NCBI GenBank assembly: GCA_001994995.1
Contig: MDJM01000078.1
Location: 29,226 to 93,225, forward strand
From: Candidatus Parepulonipiscium sp. PG-Nuni2H_MBin01
GTDB taxonomy: Bacteria; Bacillota; Clostridia; Lachnospirales; Cellulosilyticaceae
Direction of reading: 5' to 3'
DNA: 64,000 bases
The stretch's first letter is position 1. Each line of letters begins with the position of its first letter. This document shows, piece by piece, positions 33,958 through 43,917 of the stretch. The translations under genes and the position numbers were made by a program. The notes under the pieces are model-generated. The model was not told the DNA's origin, did not search any database, and saw only the letters and a list, made by a program, of their open reading frames with translations.

Positions 33958-35505
33958 TTATTTTGCAAATTCTATAGCTCTAGTTTCTCTTATAATATTA
34001 ACTTTAATCTGGCCTGGGTAGTCTAAGTCTTTTTCGATTTGTTTAGTTACATCTCTAGCTAGTAAGGCTAGATTTTCATCGTTAACTTTTTCGGGAATTA
34101 CCATGATACGTACTTCTCTACCAGCTTGAATAGCAAATGATTTATCTACGCCATCAAATGAGGTTGCTATATCTTCTAGTTTTTGAAGTCGTTTAATATA
34201 AGTTTCTAATGTTTCACGTCTTGCTCCTGGTCTTGCAGCAGATATTGTATCAGCAGCCTGAACTAAAATGGCTATAGCTGAGGTGGGGTCTACGTCTCCA
34301 TGATGAGACTCTACAGAGTTTATAACTATAGGGTGTTCGCCATATTTTCGGCAAATATCAGCTCCTATTGTAACATGAGAACCTTCCATATCATTATCTA
34401 CAGCTTTACCTATGTCATGTAATAAACCGGCGCGTTTAGCAAGCCTTATATCAAGGCCTAATTCTCCTGCCATCACTCCGCAAAGATTGGACACTTCAAT
34501 GGAGTGCCTCAATACGTTTTGCCCATAACTAGTTCTAAATTTCATCTTACCTAGCAGTTTTATGATTGCTGGATGAAGTCCATTTACGCCTGTTTCAAAT
34601 GTAGCAGCCTCTCCTTCTTCACCAATAATAATGTCTAACTCTTTTCTAGATTTTTCAACCATTTCTTCAATACGGGCTGGATGAATACGTCCGTCTACAA
34701 TAAGTTTTTCAAGTGCCATTCTAGCAATTTCACGCCTTATTGGGTCAAAACCTGATAAGATGACAGCTTCAGGGGTATCATCGATAATAAGGTCTATACC
34801 TGTTAGGGTTTCTAGGGTTCTAATATTACGACCTTCTCTACCAATAATACGGCCTTTCATTTCATCATTTGGTAATGTGACTACAGAAATTGTAGCATCT
34901 ACCACATGATCAGCGGCACATTTTTGTATAGCATTAGTTAGTATTTCACGTGCTTTTTTGTCTGACTCTAACTTGGTTTTTGTTTCTAAATCCTTGATTA
35001 ATACAGCGGATTCATGTTTTATATCTTCTTCTAAAGTTTGTAAAAGTACATCTTTAGCTTCTTCGGCTGAAATGCCAGCTATTCGCTCAAGCTCAATGGC
35101 TTTTTGAGTCTCTATTTCTTCCGCTTTAACTCTTGATTGTTCGACTTTATCAATTTTTTCTTGAAGTTGCTCTTCTTTAATTTCAAACATATTACTACGT
35201 TTATCTAAAGTCTCTTCTTTATTTAATAATCTTTTCTCTAGCTGTTGAAGCTCTCCACGTCTTTCTTTAGCTTCACGCTCCGCCTCATTTTGTAACTTAA
35301 TATTTTCTTCTTTCGCCTCCAGTAATAATTCCCGTTTTTTTGCTTCCCCAGTTCTTATTGCTTCTTCTATCATAGCTCTCGATTTCTCCTCAGCGGATTG
35401 TATGGTATTATCAGCAATGCCTAATCGTTTTTCTAAAACTGTTTTTGTATAAAAATTACCAACAAAAAATCCAATTAGCAGTGCTCCAATTACTGAGACT
35501 ATCAT
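33958..35505 (-). CDS. rny: Ribonuclease Y
   Basis: RNase Y is the membrane-bound endoribonuclease that starts mRNA decay in Firmicutes. With the start at ATG 35505 ([16 protein letters not shown]) it has an N-terminal membrane anchor, a long coiled coil (about 25-195), a KH domain (about 205-265; [18 protein letters not shown]) and an HD domain (about 330-430) with [10 protein letters not shown]. The frame extends further upstream, but family proteins begin at the anchor. The AAGGAGG lies about 17 bases before this ATG, longer than normal. It is expressed from its own promoter next to recA. Confidence 0.93.
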   Translation of the reverse strand: MIVSVIGALLIGFFVGNFYTKTVLEKRLGIADNTIQSAEEKSRAMIEEAIRTGEAKKRELLLEAKEENIKLQNEAEREAKERRGELQQLEKRLLNKEETLDKRSNMFEIKEEQLQEKIDKVEQSRVKAEEIETQKAIELERIAGISAEEAKDVLLQTLEEDIKHESAVLIKDLETKTKLESDKKAREILTNAIQKCAADHVVDATISVVTLPNDEMKGRIIGREGRNIRTLETLTGIDLIIDDTPEAVILSGFDPIRREIARMALEKLIVDGRIHPARIEEMVEKSRKELDIIIGEEGEAATFETGVNGLHPAIIKLLGKMKFRTSYGQNVLRHSIEVSNLCGVMAGELGLDIRLAKRAGLLHDIGKAVDNDMEGSHVTIGADICRKYGEHPIVINSVESHHGDVDPTSAIAILVQAADTISAARPGARRETLETYIKRLQKLEDIATSFDGVDKSFAIQAGREVRIMVIPEKVNDENLALLARDVTKQIEKDLDYPGQIKVNIIRETRAIEFAK

Positions 35506-35550
35506 TATAAAAATGGCTTCCACCTCCTTATATATTTGTCCTATCGGTTT

Positions 35551-35579
35551 ATTGTAGCAAATTAAATAATTAAAAACAA
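35551..35579 (-). promoter_or_regulatory. Extended -10 promoter for rny
   Basis: On the minus strand TACAAT (35551-35556) follows TGC, an extended -10, and TTGTTT (35574-35579) lies 17 bases upstream. It sits between recA and rny, so rny need not rely on recA transcription. Confidence 0.55.
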
Positions 35580-35628
35580 CCCATTTTACTGGAAATTTTC
35601 TTATATACAAAAATTTAACGTTTATATG

Positions 35629-35653
35629 AACAGGACCCTAGTAGGGTCCTGTT
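35629..35653 (-). other. 10-bp hairpin after recA
   Basis: A perfect 10-bp stem AACAGGACCC/GGGTCCTGTT with a 5-base loop lies a few bases after the recA stop. The following sequence lacks a T-run, so it may be a weak terminator or an mRNA 3'-end stabiliser. Confidence 0.6.
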
Positions 35654-35658
35654 ATAAA

Positions 35659-36678
35659 TTAGCTCACTTCTGATTCTACTGCATCATCTTTGTATATATT
35701 AAAGTGTATTCGGACTGCATCTTCAATTTCACTTAAAATTTCAGGATTTTCTCTTAAATATATTTTTGCGTTTTCTCTTCCTTGTCCTAAACGTATATCT
35801 CCATAAGAGTACCAAGCAGCACTTTTGTTAACGATATTAACATCTGCTGCTAAGTCTAGCACATCACCTTCTATAGAAATACCTTCACCATACATAATAT
35901 CAAATTCTGCTTGTTTAAACGGTGGAGCGACTTTGTTTTTAACTACTTTAACTCTAGTGCGGTTACCTATAAATTCATTATTTTGTTTAAGCATTTCTAT
36001 TTTTCTAATCTCTAGTCTAACAGAAGAATAGAATTTAAGTGCGCGGCCACCAGGTGTTGTTTCGGGGCTACCAAACATTACCCCTACTTTTTCACGTAAT
36101 TGGTTTATAAATATTACTGTACATTTAGATTTGTTTACAACAGCAGTAAGTTTTCTTAGCGCTTGAGACATAAGTCTAGCTTGTAAACCGACATGAGCAT
36201 CTCCCATATCGCCTTCAATTTCGGCTCTAGGAACTAAGGCTGCAACCGAGTCAACGATAACTGCATCGATTACACCTGAGCGAACTATTGTTTCAACGAT
36301 TTCTAAAGCTTGCTCACCATTATCAGGTTGCGATACATATAGGTCTTCAATAGCAACGCCTAATTTTTTTGCATAGTTAGGATCAAGAGCATGTTCAGCA
36401 TCAATAAATGCTGCGACTCCTCCTAGTCGTTGAATTTCTGCTATCATGTGTAAAGTAACAGTTGTTTTACCTGACGATTCTGGCCCAAATATTTCAACAA
36501 TTCTTCCTCTGGGTACTCCACCAGCACCTAAAGCTATATCTAAACTCAATGACCCTGTTGGAAATGTTGATACATTAGCTTGTGTTGCATCGCCAAGCTT
36601 CATTATCGAACCTTTTCCAAATTGTTTTTCAATCTGAGCAATAGCCCCTTCTAATGCTTTTAATACTTCGTCATTCAT
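35659..36678 (-). CDS. recA: Recombinase RecA
   Basis: RecA drives homologous recombination and activates the SOS response. The 339 aa protein has the P-loop GPESSGKT (65-72), [30 protein letters not shown] (about 142-160) and the L2 stretch [13 protein letters not shown]. The C-terminal tail is acidic and short. It lies in the cinA-recA-rny arrangement common in Firmicutes. No clear LexA box was seen in its upstream gap. Confidence 0.98.
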   Translation of the reverse strand: MNDEVLKALEGAIAQIEKQFGKGSIMKLGDATQANVSTFPTGSLSLDIALGAGGVPRGRIVEIFGPESSGKTTVTLHMIAEIQRLGGVAAFIDAEHALDPNYAKKLGVAIEDLYVSQPDNGEQALEIVETIVRSGVIDAVIVDSVAALVPRAEIEGDMGDAHVGLQARLMSQALRKLTAVVNKSKCTVIFINQLREKVGVMFGSPETTPGGRALKFYSSVRLEIRKIEMLKQNNEFIGNRTRVKVVKNKVAPPFKQAEFDIMYGEGISIEGDVLDLAADVNIVNKSAAWYSYGDIRLGQGRENAKIYLRENPEILSEIEDAVRIHFNIYKDDAVESEVS

Positions 36679-36821
36679 AATTTCACCTCAAAGTAATTTC
36701 TCTAACCTAGCTTTACCAGTTGTCCTTAGGAGTATTGACCCAATTAAAGAAGAATATACAGAAAAGTGAATTTTTATCTTTAATAAATGCTATGTAAAAC
36801 TTATACAACGTTTCAGTATCT

Positions 36822-36853
36822 AAAAAAACCTCACAGTTATTTGTAAGGTTTTA
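36822..36853 (-). terminator. Rho-independent terminator of cinA
   Basis: On the minus strand AAAACCTTACA pairs with TGTGAGGTTTT over a 6-base loop, followed by TTTT. It overlaps the cinA stop and separates cinA from recA. Confidence 0.75.
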
Positions 36854-38080
36854 TAATAATTTATAAAGTAGGTGTAATGCATGATCGACTGATAGTTTTC
36901 TAATTTCTTGTCTACTACCAATTAGGTTAAGTTTATATGCATAAGATGTGTCGTTAATAGCTATACCTATAAAAACTAGTCCTACAGGTTTATCTGCTGT
37001 TGCACCAGTAGGCCCTGCTATACCAGTGGTAGATATTCCAATTTCACTATTGGTAGTATTTTTTACCCCTATCGCCATTTCTTTGGCTACTTCTATGCTA
37101 ACTGCACCAAATTGGTCTAATGTTTCAGCTTTAACACCGATTAATTTTGTTTTAGCTTCATTGCTATAAGTGATTAAACCTTCGCTAAATATTTCAGAAG
37201 CACCATTATTATCTACAATACGAGCTGCTAACATGCCTCCTGTACATGATTCAGCTGTACTTATTTTATATCCTTTGAGTTTAATTTTATCAAATATTAG
37301 TTCGCTAATGTTTCTACTATCTTCACCAATAACAAAAGGTTGTAAGCGCTCTATTATGTTAGATTTATGAGTATTAATGTTTGTTTTAATTTCTTCTTTA
37401 GTTTTACCATACCCTTTTAGCCGAATAGTAACATAGCCATCTTGAATATAAGGAGCTATTTCAACTTGATTAAATATTCCTAATAAATCATCTATTTTAT
37501 TTGCTGCTTCACTTTCACCAATGCCGTAAAGTCTAATTTCTTCAGTAAGGCATTTTACTTCTAGTCTATCGTAAATACATTGTTTGATAAAATGCTGAAA
37601 CATTGGGTGAAGTTCACGTGGTGGACCTGGGAATAGTGCGACTAATATATTATTTTGTTCAAAGTAGCAGCCAGGTGCAGTACCGTTATGATTAGGGATA
37701 ATAGTAGAACCTTTTGGGAAGTATGCCTGCTTCAAATTACTTTCGCCCATAATTTTGTTTCTTTTTGCAAAAAAGTTTTTAATATCATCTACAGTTTGTT
37801 GGTGATAGCATAATTCAAGACCAAAGTAGTTACTAACTTCCTCTTTAGTAAAATCATCTTTAGTTGGCCCCAATCCACCACATAGAATAATTATATTAGC
37901 GCGGGAACAAGCTATGTTTAGTGCTTGGTTAATATCGTCTTGTCTATCTCTTATAGCGGTATGATAGCATACTTCAATGCCACTTTTTTCAAGTTCTGCT
38001 GACATCCAAGTAGAGTTTGTATTTAATGTATAGCCATATACTATTTCATTACCTACTGCAATTATTTCGATTTTATTCAT
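36851..38080 (-). CDS. cinA: CinA family protein (NMN deamidase / competence-damage protein)
   Basis: The 409 aa protein joins an N-terminal MoCF-like domain (1-170; IIAVGNEIVYGYTLNTNS and CGGLGPTKDD) and a C-terminal CinA domain (about 250-409; STAESCTGGMLAARIVDN and ISTTGIAGPTGATADKPVGLV). The C-domain carries nicotinamide-mononucleotide deamidase activity in other bacteria. The full two-domain form is present. It lies just before recA, as in many Gram-positives. Confidence 0.93.
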   Translation of the reverse strand: MNKIEIIAVGNEIVYGYTLNTNSTWMSAELEKSGIEVCYHTAIRDRQDDINQALNIACSRANIIILCGGLGPTKDDFTKEEVSNYFGLELCYHQQTVDDIKNFFAKRNKIMGESNLKQAYFPKGSTIIPNHNGTAPGCYFEQNNILVALFPGPPRELHPMFQHFIKQCIYDRLEVKCLTEEIRLYGIGESEAANKIDDLLGIFNQVEIAPYIQDGYVTIRLKGYGKTKEEIKTNINTHKSNIIERLQPFVIGEDSRNISELIFDKIKLKGYKISTAESCTGGMLAARIVDNNGASEIFSEGLITYSNEAKTKLIGVKAETLDQFGAVSIEVAKEMAIGVKNTTNSEIGISTTGIAGPTGATADKPVGLVFIGIAINDTSYAYKLNLIGSRQEIRKLSVDHALHLLYKLL

Positions 38081-38184
38081 TATATTATCCTTCCTAGCTA
38101 TATATTTTTGTTAACTTAATCAATGAAAACTTTTCGCCCAACTTTTTATAGTAATAAAAGGCACTCGATTTTTTGCGAGGCGCG

Positions 38185-38236
38185 AGGACACAGTCAGGGG
38201 CATTGCCCCTGTACCCCAAGTTGGGGGTTTATATTA
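38185..38236. repeat. GC-rich double-palindrome element between cinA and rluD-like gene
   Basis: Within AT-rich surroundings lie CAGGGGCATTGCCCCTG and then CCCCAAGTTGGGG, two back-to-back hairpins, preceded by gcgaggcgcgaggacacag. The element is far more GC-rich than the gaps nearby. It resembles small repeated intergenic elements found in clostridia. The tail TTTATATTAAA recurs after the palindrome near 58660-58720. It could also end the rluD-like transcript. Confidence 0.5.
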
Positions 38237-38257
38237 AAGCTCCTCTACTTATAACAA

Positions 38258-39193
38258 TTATAATTTTATGCGTTTTAAAGTGTTAGTAAAATACTCTGGT
38301 AAATCACTATCAAAATAAACTTGTTGTAATGTGGTGGGATGAGTAAACCCTAATGTTTTCGCATGTAGGGTTTGTTTATCTAGCTTAAATAGTTGTTTAA
38401 AACCACCATAAACAGGGTCTCCTAATAGAGGATGACCTATACTAGTCATATGAACTCTAATTTGGTGAGTTCTTCCTGTAAATAGGCTAAACTCAACGTA
38501 GGTAGTATTACGAAATCGCTCTATAACTTTATAACTAGTTTTAGCTTCCCGACCACCAGTTATAATAGCCATTTTTTTTCTATCGTGAGGGCTACGTGCA
38601 ATGGGTTTATCAATTATACCTTCATCGTTTTTTATAACCCCATGAACAATTCCATGATATTTTCGGGTTATCTCATGAGAACTTAGTAGGGTAGATAGAT
38701 GAAGATGAGCTTTATCATTTTTCGCTATCATTAATAGCCCAGAAGTATCTTTGTCAATACGATGAACGATACCCGGGCGAATTTCACCATTTATTCCAGA
38801 TAGGCTCCCTTTACAATGAAATAGTAACGCATTAACTAATGTGTCACTATAATGACCTGGAGCAGGGTGAACTACCATTCCTTGAGATTTATTAACAATT
38901 GCAATGTCATTATCTTCATAAATAATTTCAATAGGTATATCTTGTGGAACTACATTTATTTCCTTAAGCTCCGGTAGTGTAAGCTCCACCACATCACCAC
39001 ACTTTACCTTATACTTATGTGCAACTTCCTTACCATTAACGTATACTTGTTGTTTTTGAATGAAAGAACGTGTAAAGTCGCTACATTCTTTAGCAATCAA
39101 TTTATCAACTCGCATTTCTTCTGTTACAATAAAATTTATTTTTTGATTTTTACTACAGCTTTCATCTACCGTATAACTTACTTTTTTTTCCAT
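38258..39193 (-). CDS. RluD/RluA family 23S rRNA pseudouridine synthase
   Basis: The 311 aa enzyme makes pseudouridine in RNA, probably 23S rRNA. It has an N-terminal S4 domain (about 27-85; MRVDKLIAKECSDFTRSFI) and a catalytic domain with RIDKDTSGLLMIAKN (catalytic Asp) and RTHQIRVHMTSIGHPLLGDPVYG. The N-terminal extension of about 25 residues (VSYTVDESCSKNQKIN) is typical of clostridial copies. It follows lspA by three bases. Confidence 0.9.
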   Translation of the reverse strand: MEKKVSYTVDESCSKNQKINFIVTEEMRVDKLIAKECSDFTRSFIQKQQVYVNGKEVAHKYKVKCGDVVELTLPELKEINVVPQDIPIEIIYEDNDIAIVNKSQGMVVHPAPGHYSDTLVNALLFHCKGSLSGINGEIRPGIVHRIDKDTSGLLMIAKNDKAHLHLSTLLSSHEITRKYHGIVHGVIKNDEGIIDKPIARSPHDRKKMAIITGGREAKTSYKVIERFRNTTYVEFSLFTGRTHQIRVHMTSIGHPLLGDPVYGGFKQLFKLDKQTLHAKTLGFTHPTTLQQVYFDSDLPEYFTNTLKRIKL

Positions 39194-39196
39194 AAA

Positions 39197-39649
39197 CTAA
39201 TCTTCCTTTGGTTTAAATATATCCTCTAGTATCATAACAGCACAACATATAACCGTACCTACAACTACACATACGTCAGCTAAATTAAATACGGGGAAGT
39301 CTATTAATACAAAATAGAACATATCCACCACAAAACCCAAGTAAACTCTATCAAGTAAATTGCCAACTGCGCCGCTTATCACTAAAATTAACGCTATTTT
39401 ATATATATTTTTGGGGACATGGTTCCAATAAACAACAATTCCCACTAACACAGAAATAGTAATAATAACAAAAAGCCATTGTCTATTTTGCAACATACCA
39501 AATGCTGCACCTCTATTCTCAACATATGAGAAGTGAAACACTCCCGGCCATAGAGGAATGTCACCACTGACACTAAGCACAGTTACTGCCCACTTCTTAA
39601 TTAATTGGTCAAGTGCGACCAATATCACTATCGGTAATGCATATGCCAT
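39197..39649 (-). CDS. lspA: Lipoprotein signal peptidase (SPase II)
   Basis: LspA cleaves prolipoprotein signal peptides. The 150 aa protein has four membrane helices, the motif YVENRGAAFGML and the two catalytic aspartates Asp109 (VVDM) and Asp125 (NLADV). The length is normal. The LRR lipoprotein encoded later in this window would be a substrate. It is coupled to the rluD-like gene, as in other Firmicutes. Confidence 0.96.
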   Translation of the reverse strand: MAYALPIVILVALDQLIKKWAVTVLSVSGDIPLWPGVFHFSYVENRGAAFGMLQNRQWLFVIITISVLVGIVVYWNHVPKNIYKIALILVISGAVGNLLDRVYLGFVVDMFYFVLIDFPVFNLADVCVVVGTVICCAVMILEDIFKPKED

Positions 39650-39664
39650 CTCACACCTCTTTCG

Positions 39665-40351
39665 TTAAACATTCTGCACTTCAGTTACTTTAAAAACTTT
39701 TTCTATCTCTTCTTTAAATTCTTCCGTACTATTAGCTAAAGCTTGTTCAGTTAATTGTATTTCTTCAATATGATCGATTATAATATTTTCTAATGCTAGT
39801 GAATTTAACGTAGCAGCATTAAGTACATCTTCCTCTAGTTGCTTGCCCGTTTCTTCAAGTATCTGTAGTTGCATTGCCATAAAATCTTTAATTTGGTTTT
39901 TATAGTTGTTATATATGTTTCTTAGCTCATTAACTTCCGCCTGCTGTTTAGTTAATACATCAACTGCTTTTGTAAGCACCGATTGAGCACGCTCTTCAGC
40001 TAATCTATTTACAAGAGCAGCTTTAGCCTCAGCTTCTTTTTTCATATTTGCAACCGTGTCCTCCGCACGGCGTTTAATTTTTTGTGCACTGTGAAGTGCA
40101 GATATTTTAGTATCCTGGGCAGTTTTTTCTGCAAGATGTAATGCATTTTGAATTGTTTGTTCCATTTTTTGATAATATTGCATAGTTTCAGTTAGCTGAT
40201 TTACTTTTTTTCGTAGTTCTTCATTTTCTTTGCTTAGGTGTTTGTGTGCAGTAATGACTTCTTGTATAAAGTAGTCAACTTCATCAGTATTATATCCCCT
40301 AAAGCCAGATTTTTTGAAATCTTTATTCTCTAAATCCTCTAAAGCTATCAT
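39665..40351 (-). CDS. divIVA: DivIVA-type cell division/polar protein
   Basis: DivIVA recognises curved membrane at poles and septa. I start at ATG 40351 (MIALEDLENKDFKKSGF), with AGGAG about ten bases upstream; an earlier in-frame ATG gives an atypical N-terminus. The opening FRGYNTDEVDYFIQEV is the DivIVA signature, followed by long coiled coils (about 30-190). The C-terminus is acidic. It sits beside ylmH and sepF, the usual division neighbourhood. Confidence 0.9.
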   Translation of the reverse strand: MIALEDLENKDFKKSGFRGYNTDEVDYFIQEVITAHKHLSKENEELRKKVNQLTETMQYYQKMEQTIQNALHLAEKTAQDTKISALHSAQKIKRRAEDTVANMKKEAEAKAALVNRLAEERAQSVLTKAVDVLTKQQAEVNELRNIYNNYKNQIKDFMAMQLQILEETGKQLEEDVLNAATLNSLALENIIIDHIEEIQLTEQALANSTEEFKEEIEKVFKVTEVQNV

Positions 40352-40428
40352 GACCAATTCACTCCTTTGTATTTGCTCTTGCCTAAAATATTGCCAGTTT
40401 CTTCTGTGGATATGCAATTGCTAGATAG

Positions 40429-41160
40429 TTAGATAAACTTTTCCAAAGTAATTGAAAGTCTATTTTTTCTAGTCACTCCAGACACTTCCTTAAGTCTAAA
40501 TTTACCAAATCCTTGCAAAGAAGCAACTTCTCCTACATTTAAGTGGTACGTACCCGTAATAACCATTCCACTACATTTACCTTTGCCTTGCTTTAATAGC
40601 GCAGAACAAGTAGTTCTAGATATACCAAAAGCTAAGCTAAAAACAGCATCAGCACGCACAGAGGCAACTGTTCCCGTAATCTTCTTATACTTAGGTGGCT
40701 CCACTTCCACATGCTCCGCTTCTGTAATATTAAGTTTAGAATATCGCCCAACTTGAGTCAAGTTCCATCTAATAAATTCGCTAATACTGCGACGAACAAT
40801 TACATAAGCACCAGACGGGCTTACTATTATGTCCCCGATTTTAGTTCGTTCTATTCCTAGAGCAAGTAAACTTCCTAAAAAATCTCTATGAGTTAAATCT
40901 TTCCCAATTCCTGTACTTACTTCTATTTTTAAAATACATATAGGGATATCATATGGCTCATCATAAGGAGTTACGCACAGCATAACACGTTGTGCGTAAT
41001 CATAACCTCCTACTAACGGATAAGTATTATTTCCTACATACCTATTAAGTACTCCGTTTATCCAGTCTCTATCATAAAAGTCTGAGTAGAGTTCTCTACT
41101 CTTTTTTGTATAATCTTGTAGCATTTTCAAAAACAGTTTCTCATCTTGGTCTAAATCCAT
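40429..41160 (-). CDS. ylmH: YlmH family RNA-binding protein (S4 domain)
   Basis: The 243 aa protein has a YlmH-type N-domain (FYDRDWINGVLNRYVGN, AQRVMLCVTPYDEP) and a C-terminal S4 RNA-binding domain (about 170-243; SVRADAVFSLAFGISRTTCSALLKQGKGK). In Bacillus it lies between sepF/ylmG and divIVA, as here; recent work links the family to rescue of stalled ribosomes. It follows sepF by three bases. Confidence 0.9.
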   Translation of the reverse strand: MDLDQDEKLFLKMLQDYTKKSRELYSDFYDRDWINGVLNRYVGNNTYPLVGGYDYAQRVMLCVTPYDEPYDIPICILKIEVSTGIGKDLTHRDFLGSLLALGIERTKIGDIIVSPSGAYVIVRRSISEFIRWNLTQVGRYSKLNITEAEHVEVEPPKYKKITGTVASVRADAVFSLAFGISRTTCSALLKQGKGKCSGMVITGTYHLNVGEVASLQGFGKFRLKEVSGVTRKNRLSITLEKFI

Positions 41161-41163
41161 TAT

Positions 41164-41553
41164 TTAATCCCTGTGTAGTTCAATATGTGCCGGTAACATT
41201 ACATAAATATTTGTCGTTAATAATTCTACAGAAGCATCAAGAGCATAGCTGACTCCCGACAAATAATCAAGGGCACGCTGAACTTCCTTATCGTTTAAAT
41301 TTTGCATGTTTACAATAATAGGTTTTCTATCCTTTATATACCTAGCAACTTCACCAGTAGAGGCGTAATCCTCTAGCTTAACACTTAAAATTTCTTGCTT
41401 CTTAGCTTTCTCTTCAAAGTGCACTACCTTTTGAGGTTGAGGATGAACTGCCCTTATTGGAGGAATTTCCTCCTGCGCAGGTGGAGTCGGTTCCTCTTGG
41501 TGATACATCTCATAACTTTCAACATCTCTTTCTCTAAATAATTTATTCCACAT
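41164..41553 (-). CDS. sepF: Cell division protein SepF
   Basis: SepF tethers FtsZ to the membrane and aligns filaments. The 129 aa protein starts with a membrane-binding amphipathic stretch (MWNKLFRERDVESY), then a Pro/Glu-rich linker, then the globular domain (about 50-125) with EVARYIKDRKPIIVNMQNLND and RALDYLSGVSYALDASVE. The length is usual. Confidence 0.9.
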   Translation of the reverse strand: MWNKLFRERDVESYEMYHQEEPTPPAQEEIPPIRAVHPQPQKVVHFEEKAKKQEILSVKLEDYASTGEVARYIKDRKPIIVNMQNLNDKEVQRALDYLSGVSYALDASVELLTTNIYVMLPAHIELHRD

Positions 41554-41585
41554 AATTTTCCCCCGTTTCTTAATTGGCTATTGTG

Positions 41586-42254
41586 TTATTGTCTGCTGCC
41601 AAAAATAGCAGTGCCTATACGTACACAATTAGACCCTTTCTCTATAGCTACTTTAAAATCATTACTCATCCCTGAGGATAAAATTTCCATACTTATATTA
41701 TCTAAGTTTTGTTTTTGTATGTCAACATATATTTCATAAAGTCGAGAGAAGTACTTTGCGTTGTCATGTGGATTTTCTACAAAAGGAGCGATTGTCATTA
41801 GTCCTTTAACTTGAACGTTAGTTAATGTAGTTACATGAGCCAGCACGTTGTCTAATTCTTCCTCGTAAAAGCCATACTTACTTTCCTCTTTTGAGACATT
41901 AATTTGCAGTAATACATTTGATATAATACCATGTTTTTTAGCTTGGGCATTTACTTCATTAAGAAGTTTGATACTATCAATTGAATGAATTAATTTTACT
42001 TTATCAATAATATATTTTACTTTATTAGTTTGTAAGTGCCCAATTAAATGCCAATTAATAGGCAAATCAATTTGTTCTATCTTTTCTAATAATTCCTGCA
42101 CTTTATTTTCGCCAAAGTCATTCATACCATAACTATACGCTTCTTCTATAGCACAGCATGGATACGTTTTTGAAACGCATATTACAAGTGGCTTAGGTTT
42201 ATCATACTGTTGGCAAACCTCATCAATTTGCTCTAAAACTTCTGTAACTCTCAT
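41586..42254 (-). CDS. PLP homeostasis protein (YggS/PLPBP family)
   Basis: The protein binds PLP and helps maintain cofactor supply. I start at ATG 42254 (MRVTEVLEQID), with AGAGGTG five bases upstream; the longer frame starting at 42272 overlaps the preceding gene. The PLP lysine lies in VICVSKTYPC. Typical motifs are DFGENKVQELLEKIEQ, WHLIGHLQTNKV and the C-terminal LSSGMSNDFKVAIEKGSNCVRIGTAIFG. The sepF-yggS link is widespread. Confidence 0.93.
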   Translation of the reverse strand: MRVTEVLEQIDEVCQQYDKPKPLVICVSKTYPCCAIEEAYSYGMNDFGENKVQELLEKIEQIDLPINWHLIGHLQTNKVKYIIDKVKLIHSIDSIKLLNEVNAQAKKHGIISNVLLQINVSKEESKYGFYEEELDNVLAHVTTLTNVQVKGLMTIAPFVENPHDNAKYFSRLYEIYVDIQKQNLDNISMEILSSGMSNDFKVAIEKGSNCVRIGTAIFGSRQ

Positions 42255-42264
42255 ACTAACACCT

Positions 42265-43791
42265 CTAATCATTTAAAATATTCATGTCTTTAACTAACTG
42301 ATTTTCTACAACACCTTTAGAATTAGAGATAATCTGGTCAAGTCGTTGTAATTGTGAATTAGCACCTAAAACAGCATACTCACCATTATCAGAAATAACG
42401 TCTATTTCTTTAAAATTAGCATATCCTCCATTTATAATGTATACACCTTGAATAATTTGAATATTTGATACTGTATAAGTATCTACACTATTTCGCTTAA
42501 TAAGAATATCCCCAAGCTGAATGTTTGACTTATCCCCAATAAATTGCTGCACCCACGTAAAATCATCATCTTTAGCTTGAATATCTATTTCTACAAAACC
42601 ATCATAGCGATAAACTCCATATGGACTAGTTGAATCATTCTCATCTTTCCTTATTATATACTCATTCGGTATCATTAAAACATTTTTTTCAACAATTGCT
42701 TCAATTGGGATTTTTAATCCTTCAACCGAGTTGTTACCAACCGAAAATGTAATTTTTCTTTCTCCGAGATAATTTGAAAGACTTTCATCTATTTTAAAAA
42801 CTAACTTTACACATTCTGAATCATCAACTTTACTACTTAATGTTGAGGTTACAGAATGATTGCCTATGTTTAGGGTGTATTTATTCCCCTCAATATATTG
42901 CCACCCTTCTTGCGCATCTATAAAACTAACTATTTCCCATGTGTAATCATCAATTATTTTATAAACGGCTTTCCCCTTTGTAGCAGAAGTACTCGATAGC
43001 TGTGGTCCATCAATTATGTCCATTAAGTCCGTATACATTTCATAATTAATAACATCTGCCGTTAAGTCTTCGTATCCATCAATTTTATACGAAACTATTC
43101 CAGCTAACGGAGCTGTTAATAAGCTGTGATAATTGTCTATAGTATAAGCCGCTTGTGAATTTTGAGAATAACTAAACGTATCTATAGCATTATTAATAAG
43201 TAGTTTATCTAAACTCTCTCTAAGTTCATTTACAGCAGTTCTATCTTGCGTATTTAGCTGTTGAACTGCGCTAGAAATATGGGATAGCTCTAATTGGTTA
43301 AGTCCGCCTTGTATAATAGTACTATCATCTGCGACAACAGCGACGTTACCATCCTTTTTCACCATTTGTCCTTCAGCAGTAATATAGTGTAGGTTGCCTG
43401 TTACAGTGCTATCATATACATTTTCTCTACGAATTATTATTCCTTCCATTAAAGTGCTTGTATCTATTGTACCGGCTTGAACTTGTTGATAAGATATAGT
43501 AGTTTGTGTAGCTACTATATCCCGAAATACTATTATTACAAGTACTGAAGCTACCACGGCTATAATAATAGGCGTTGGATTAAGCTGTTTTATTGTTGTT
43601 ACATTAGAATGCTTATTAGGGTGTTTATTAGCGTGCTTATGAGGTAATTTATTAGGGGGCTTCCTTATATTATTTGTCGGCTGCTTAGGCCTCGTTGTTA
43701 CTCTTAATGAATATGTAGTATTATGTTGCTTTATTCGTCTATACTCGTCTAAACTATAAGTATTATGCGGTGGTTTTTTATTATTCGTCAT
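42265..43791 (-). CDS. HlyD-like membrane-anchored adaptor protein
   Basis: The 508 aa protein has a basic, His/Pro/Asn-rich N-terminus (about 30-70), one membrane helix at about 73-92 (IIAVVASVLVIIVFRD), and a large outer region. Just outside the membrane it has a HlyD/biotinyl-lipoyl-like segment (GIIIRRENVYDSTVTGNLHYITAEGQMVKKDGNVAV). The later part is beta-rich without obvious catalysis. Similar proteins lie next to yggS-sepF in clostridia. No ABC transporter partner is adjacent. Function in envelope or division is inference from context. Confidence 0.65.
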   Translation of the reverse strand: MTNNKKPPHNTYSLDEYRRIKQHNTTYSLRVTTRPKQPTNNIRKPPNKLPHKHANKHPNKHSNVTTIKQLNPTPIIIAVVASVLVIIVFRDIVATQTTISYQQVQAGTIDTSTLMEGIIIRRENVYDSTVTGNLHYITAEGQMVKKDGNVAVVADDSTIIQGGLNQLELSHISSAVQQLNTQDRTAVNELRESLDKLLINNAIDTFSYSQNSQAAYTIDNYHSLLTAPLAGIVSYKIDGYEDLTADVINYEMYTDLMDIIDGPQLSSTSATKGKAVYKIIDDYTWEIVSFIDAQEGWQYIEGNKYTLNIGNHSVTSTLSSKVDDSECVKLVFKIDESLSNYLGERKITFSVGNNSVEGLKIPIEAIVEKNVLMIPNEYIIRKDENDSTSPYGVYRYDGFVEIDIQAKDDDFTWVQQFIGDKSNIQLGDILIKRNSVDTYTVSNIQIIQGVYIINGGYANFKEIDVISDNGEYAVLGANSQLQRLDQIISNSKGVVENQLVKDMNILND

Positions 43792-43917
43792 ATGTCTCTC
43801 CTTTACTGTTTTTGTAGATTAAGTCTACCATATATTGTTAGTAAAATCAACTCTACTTATATCTATATTTGTCTTAATTTCAAGTAATTTATAGCGGAAT
43901 CTGGTAATTTTGCACGC

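Noticed and set aside
36679..36821. A LexA/SOS box upstream of recA
   Set aside because: No GAAC-N4-GTTC palindrome could be found in this gap by eye.
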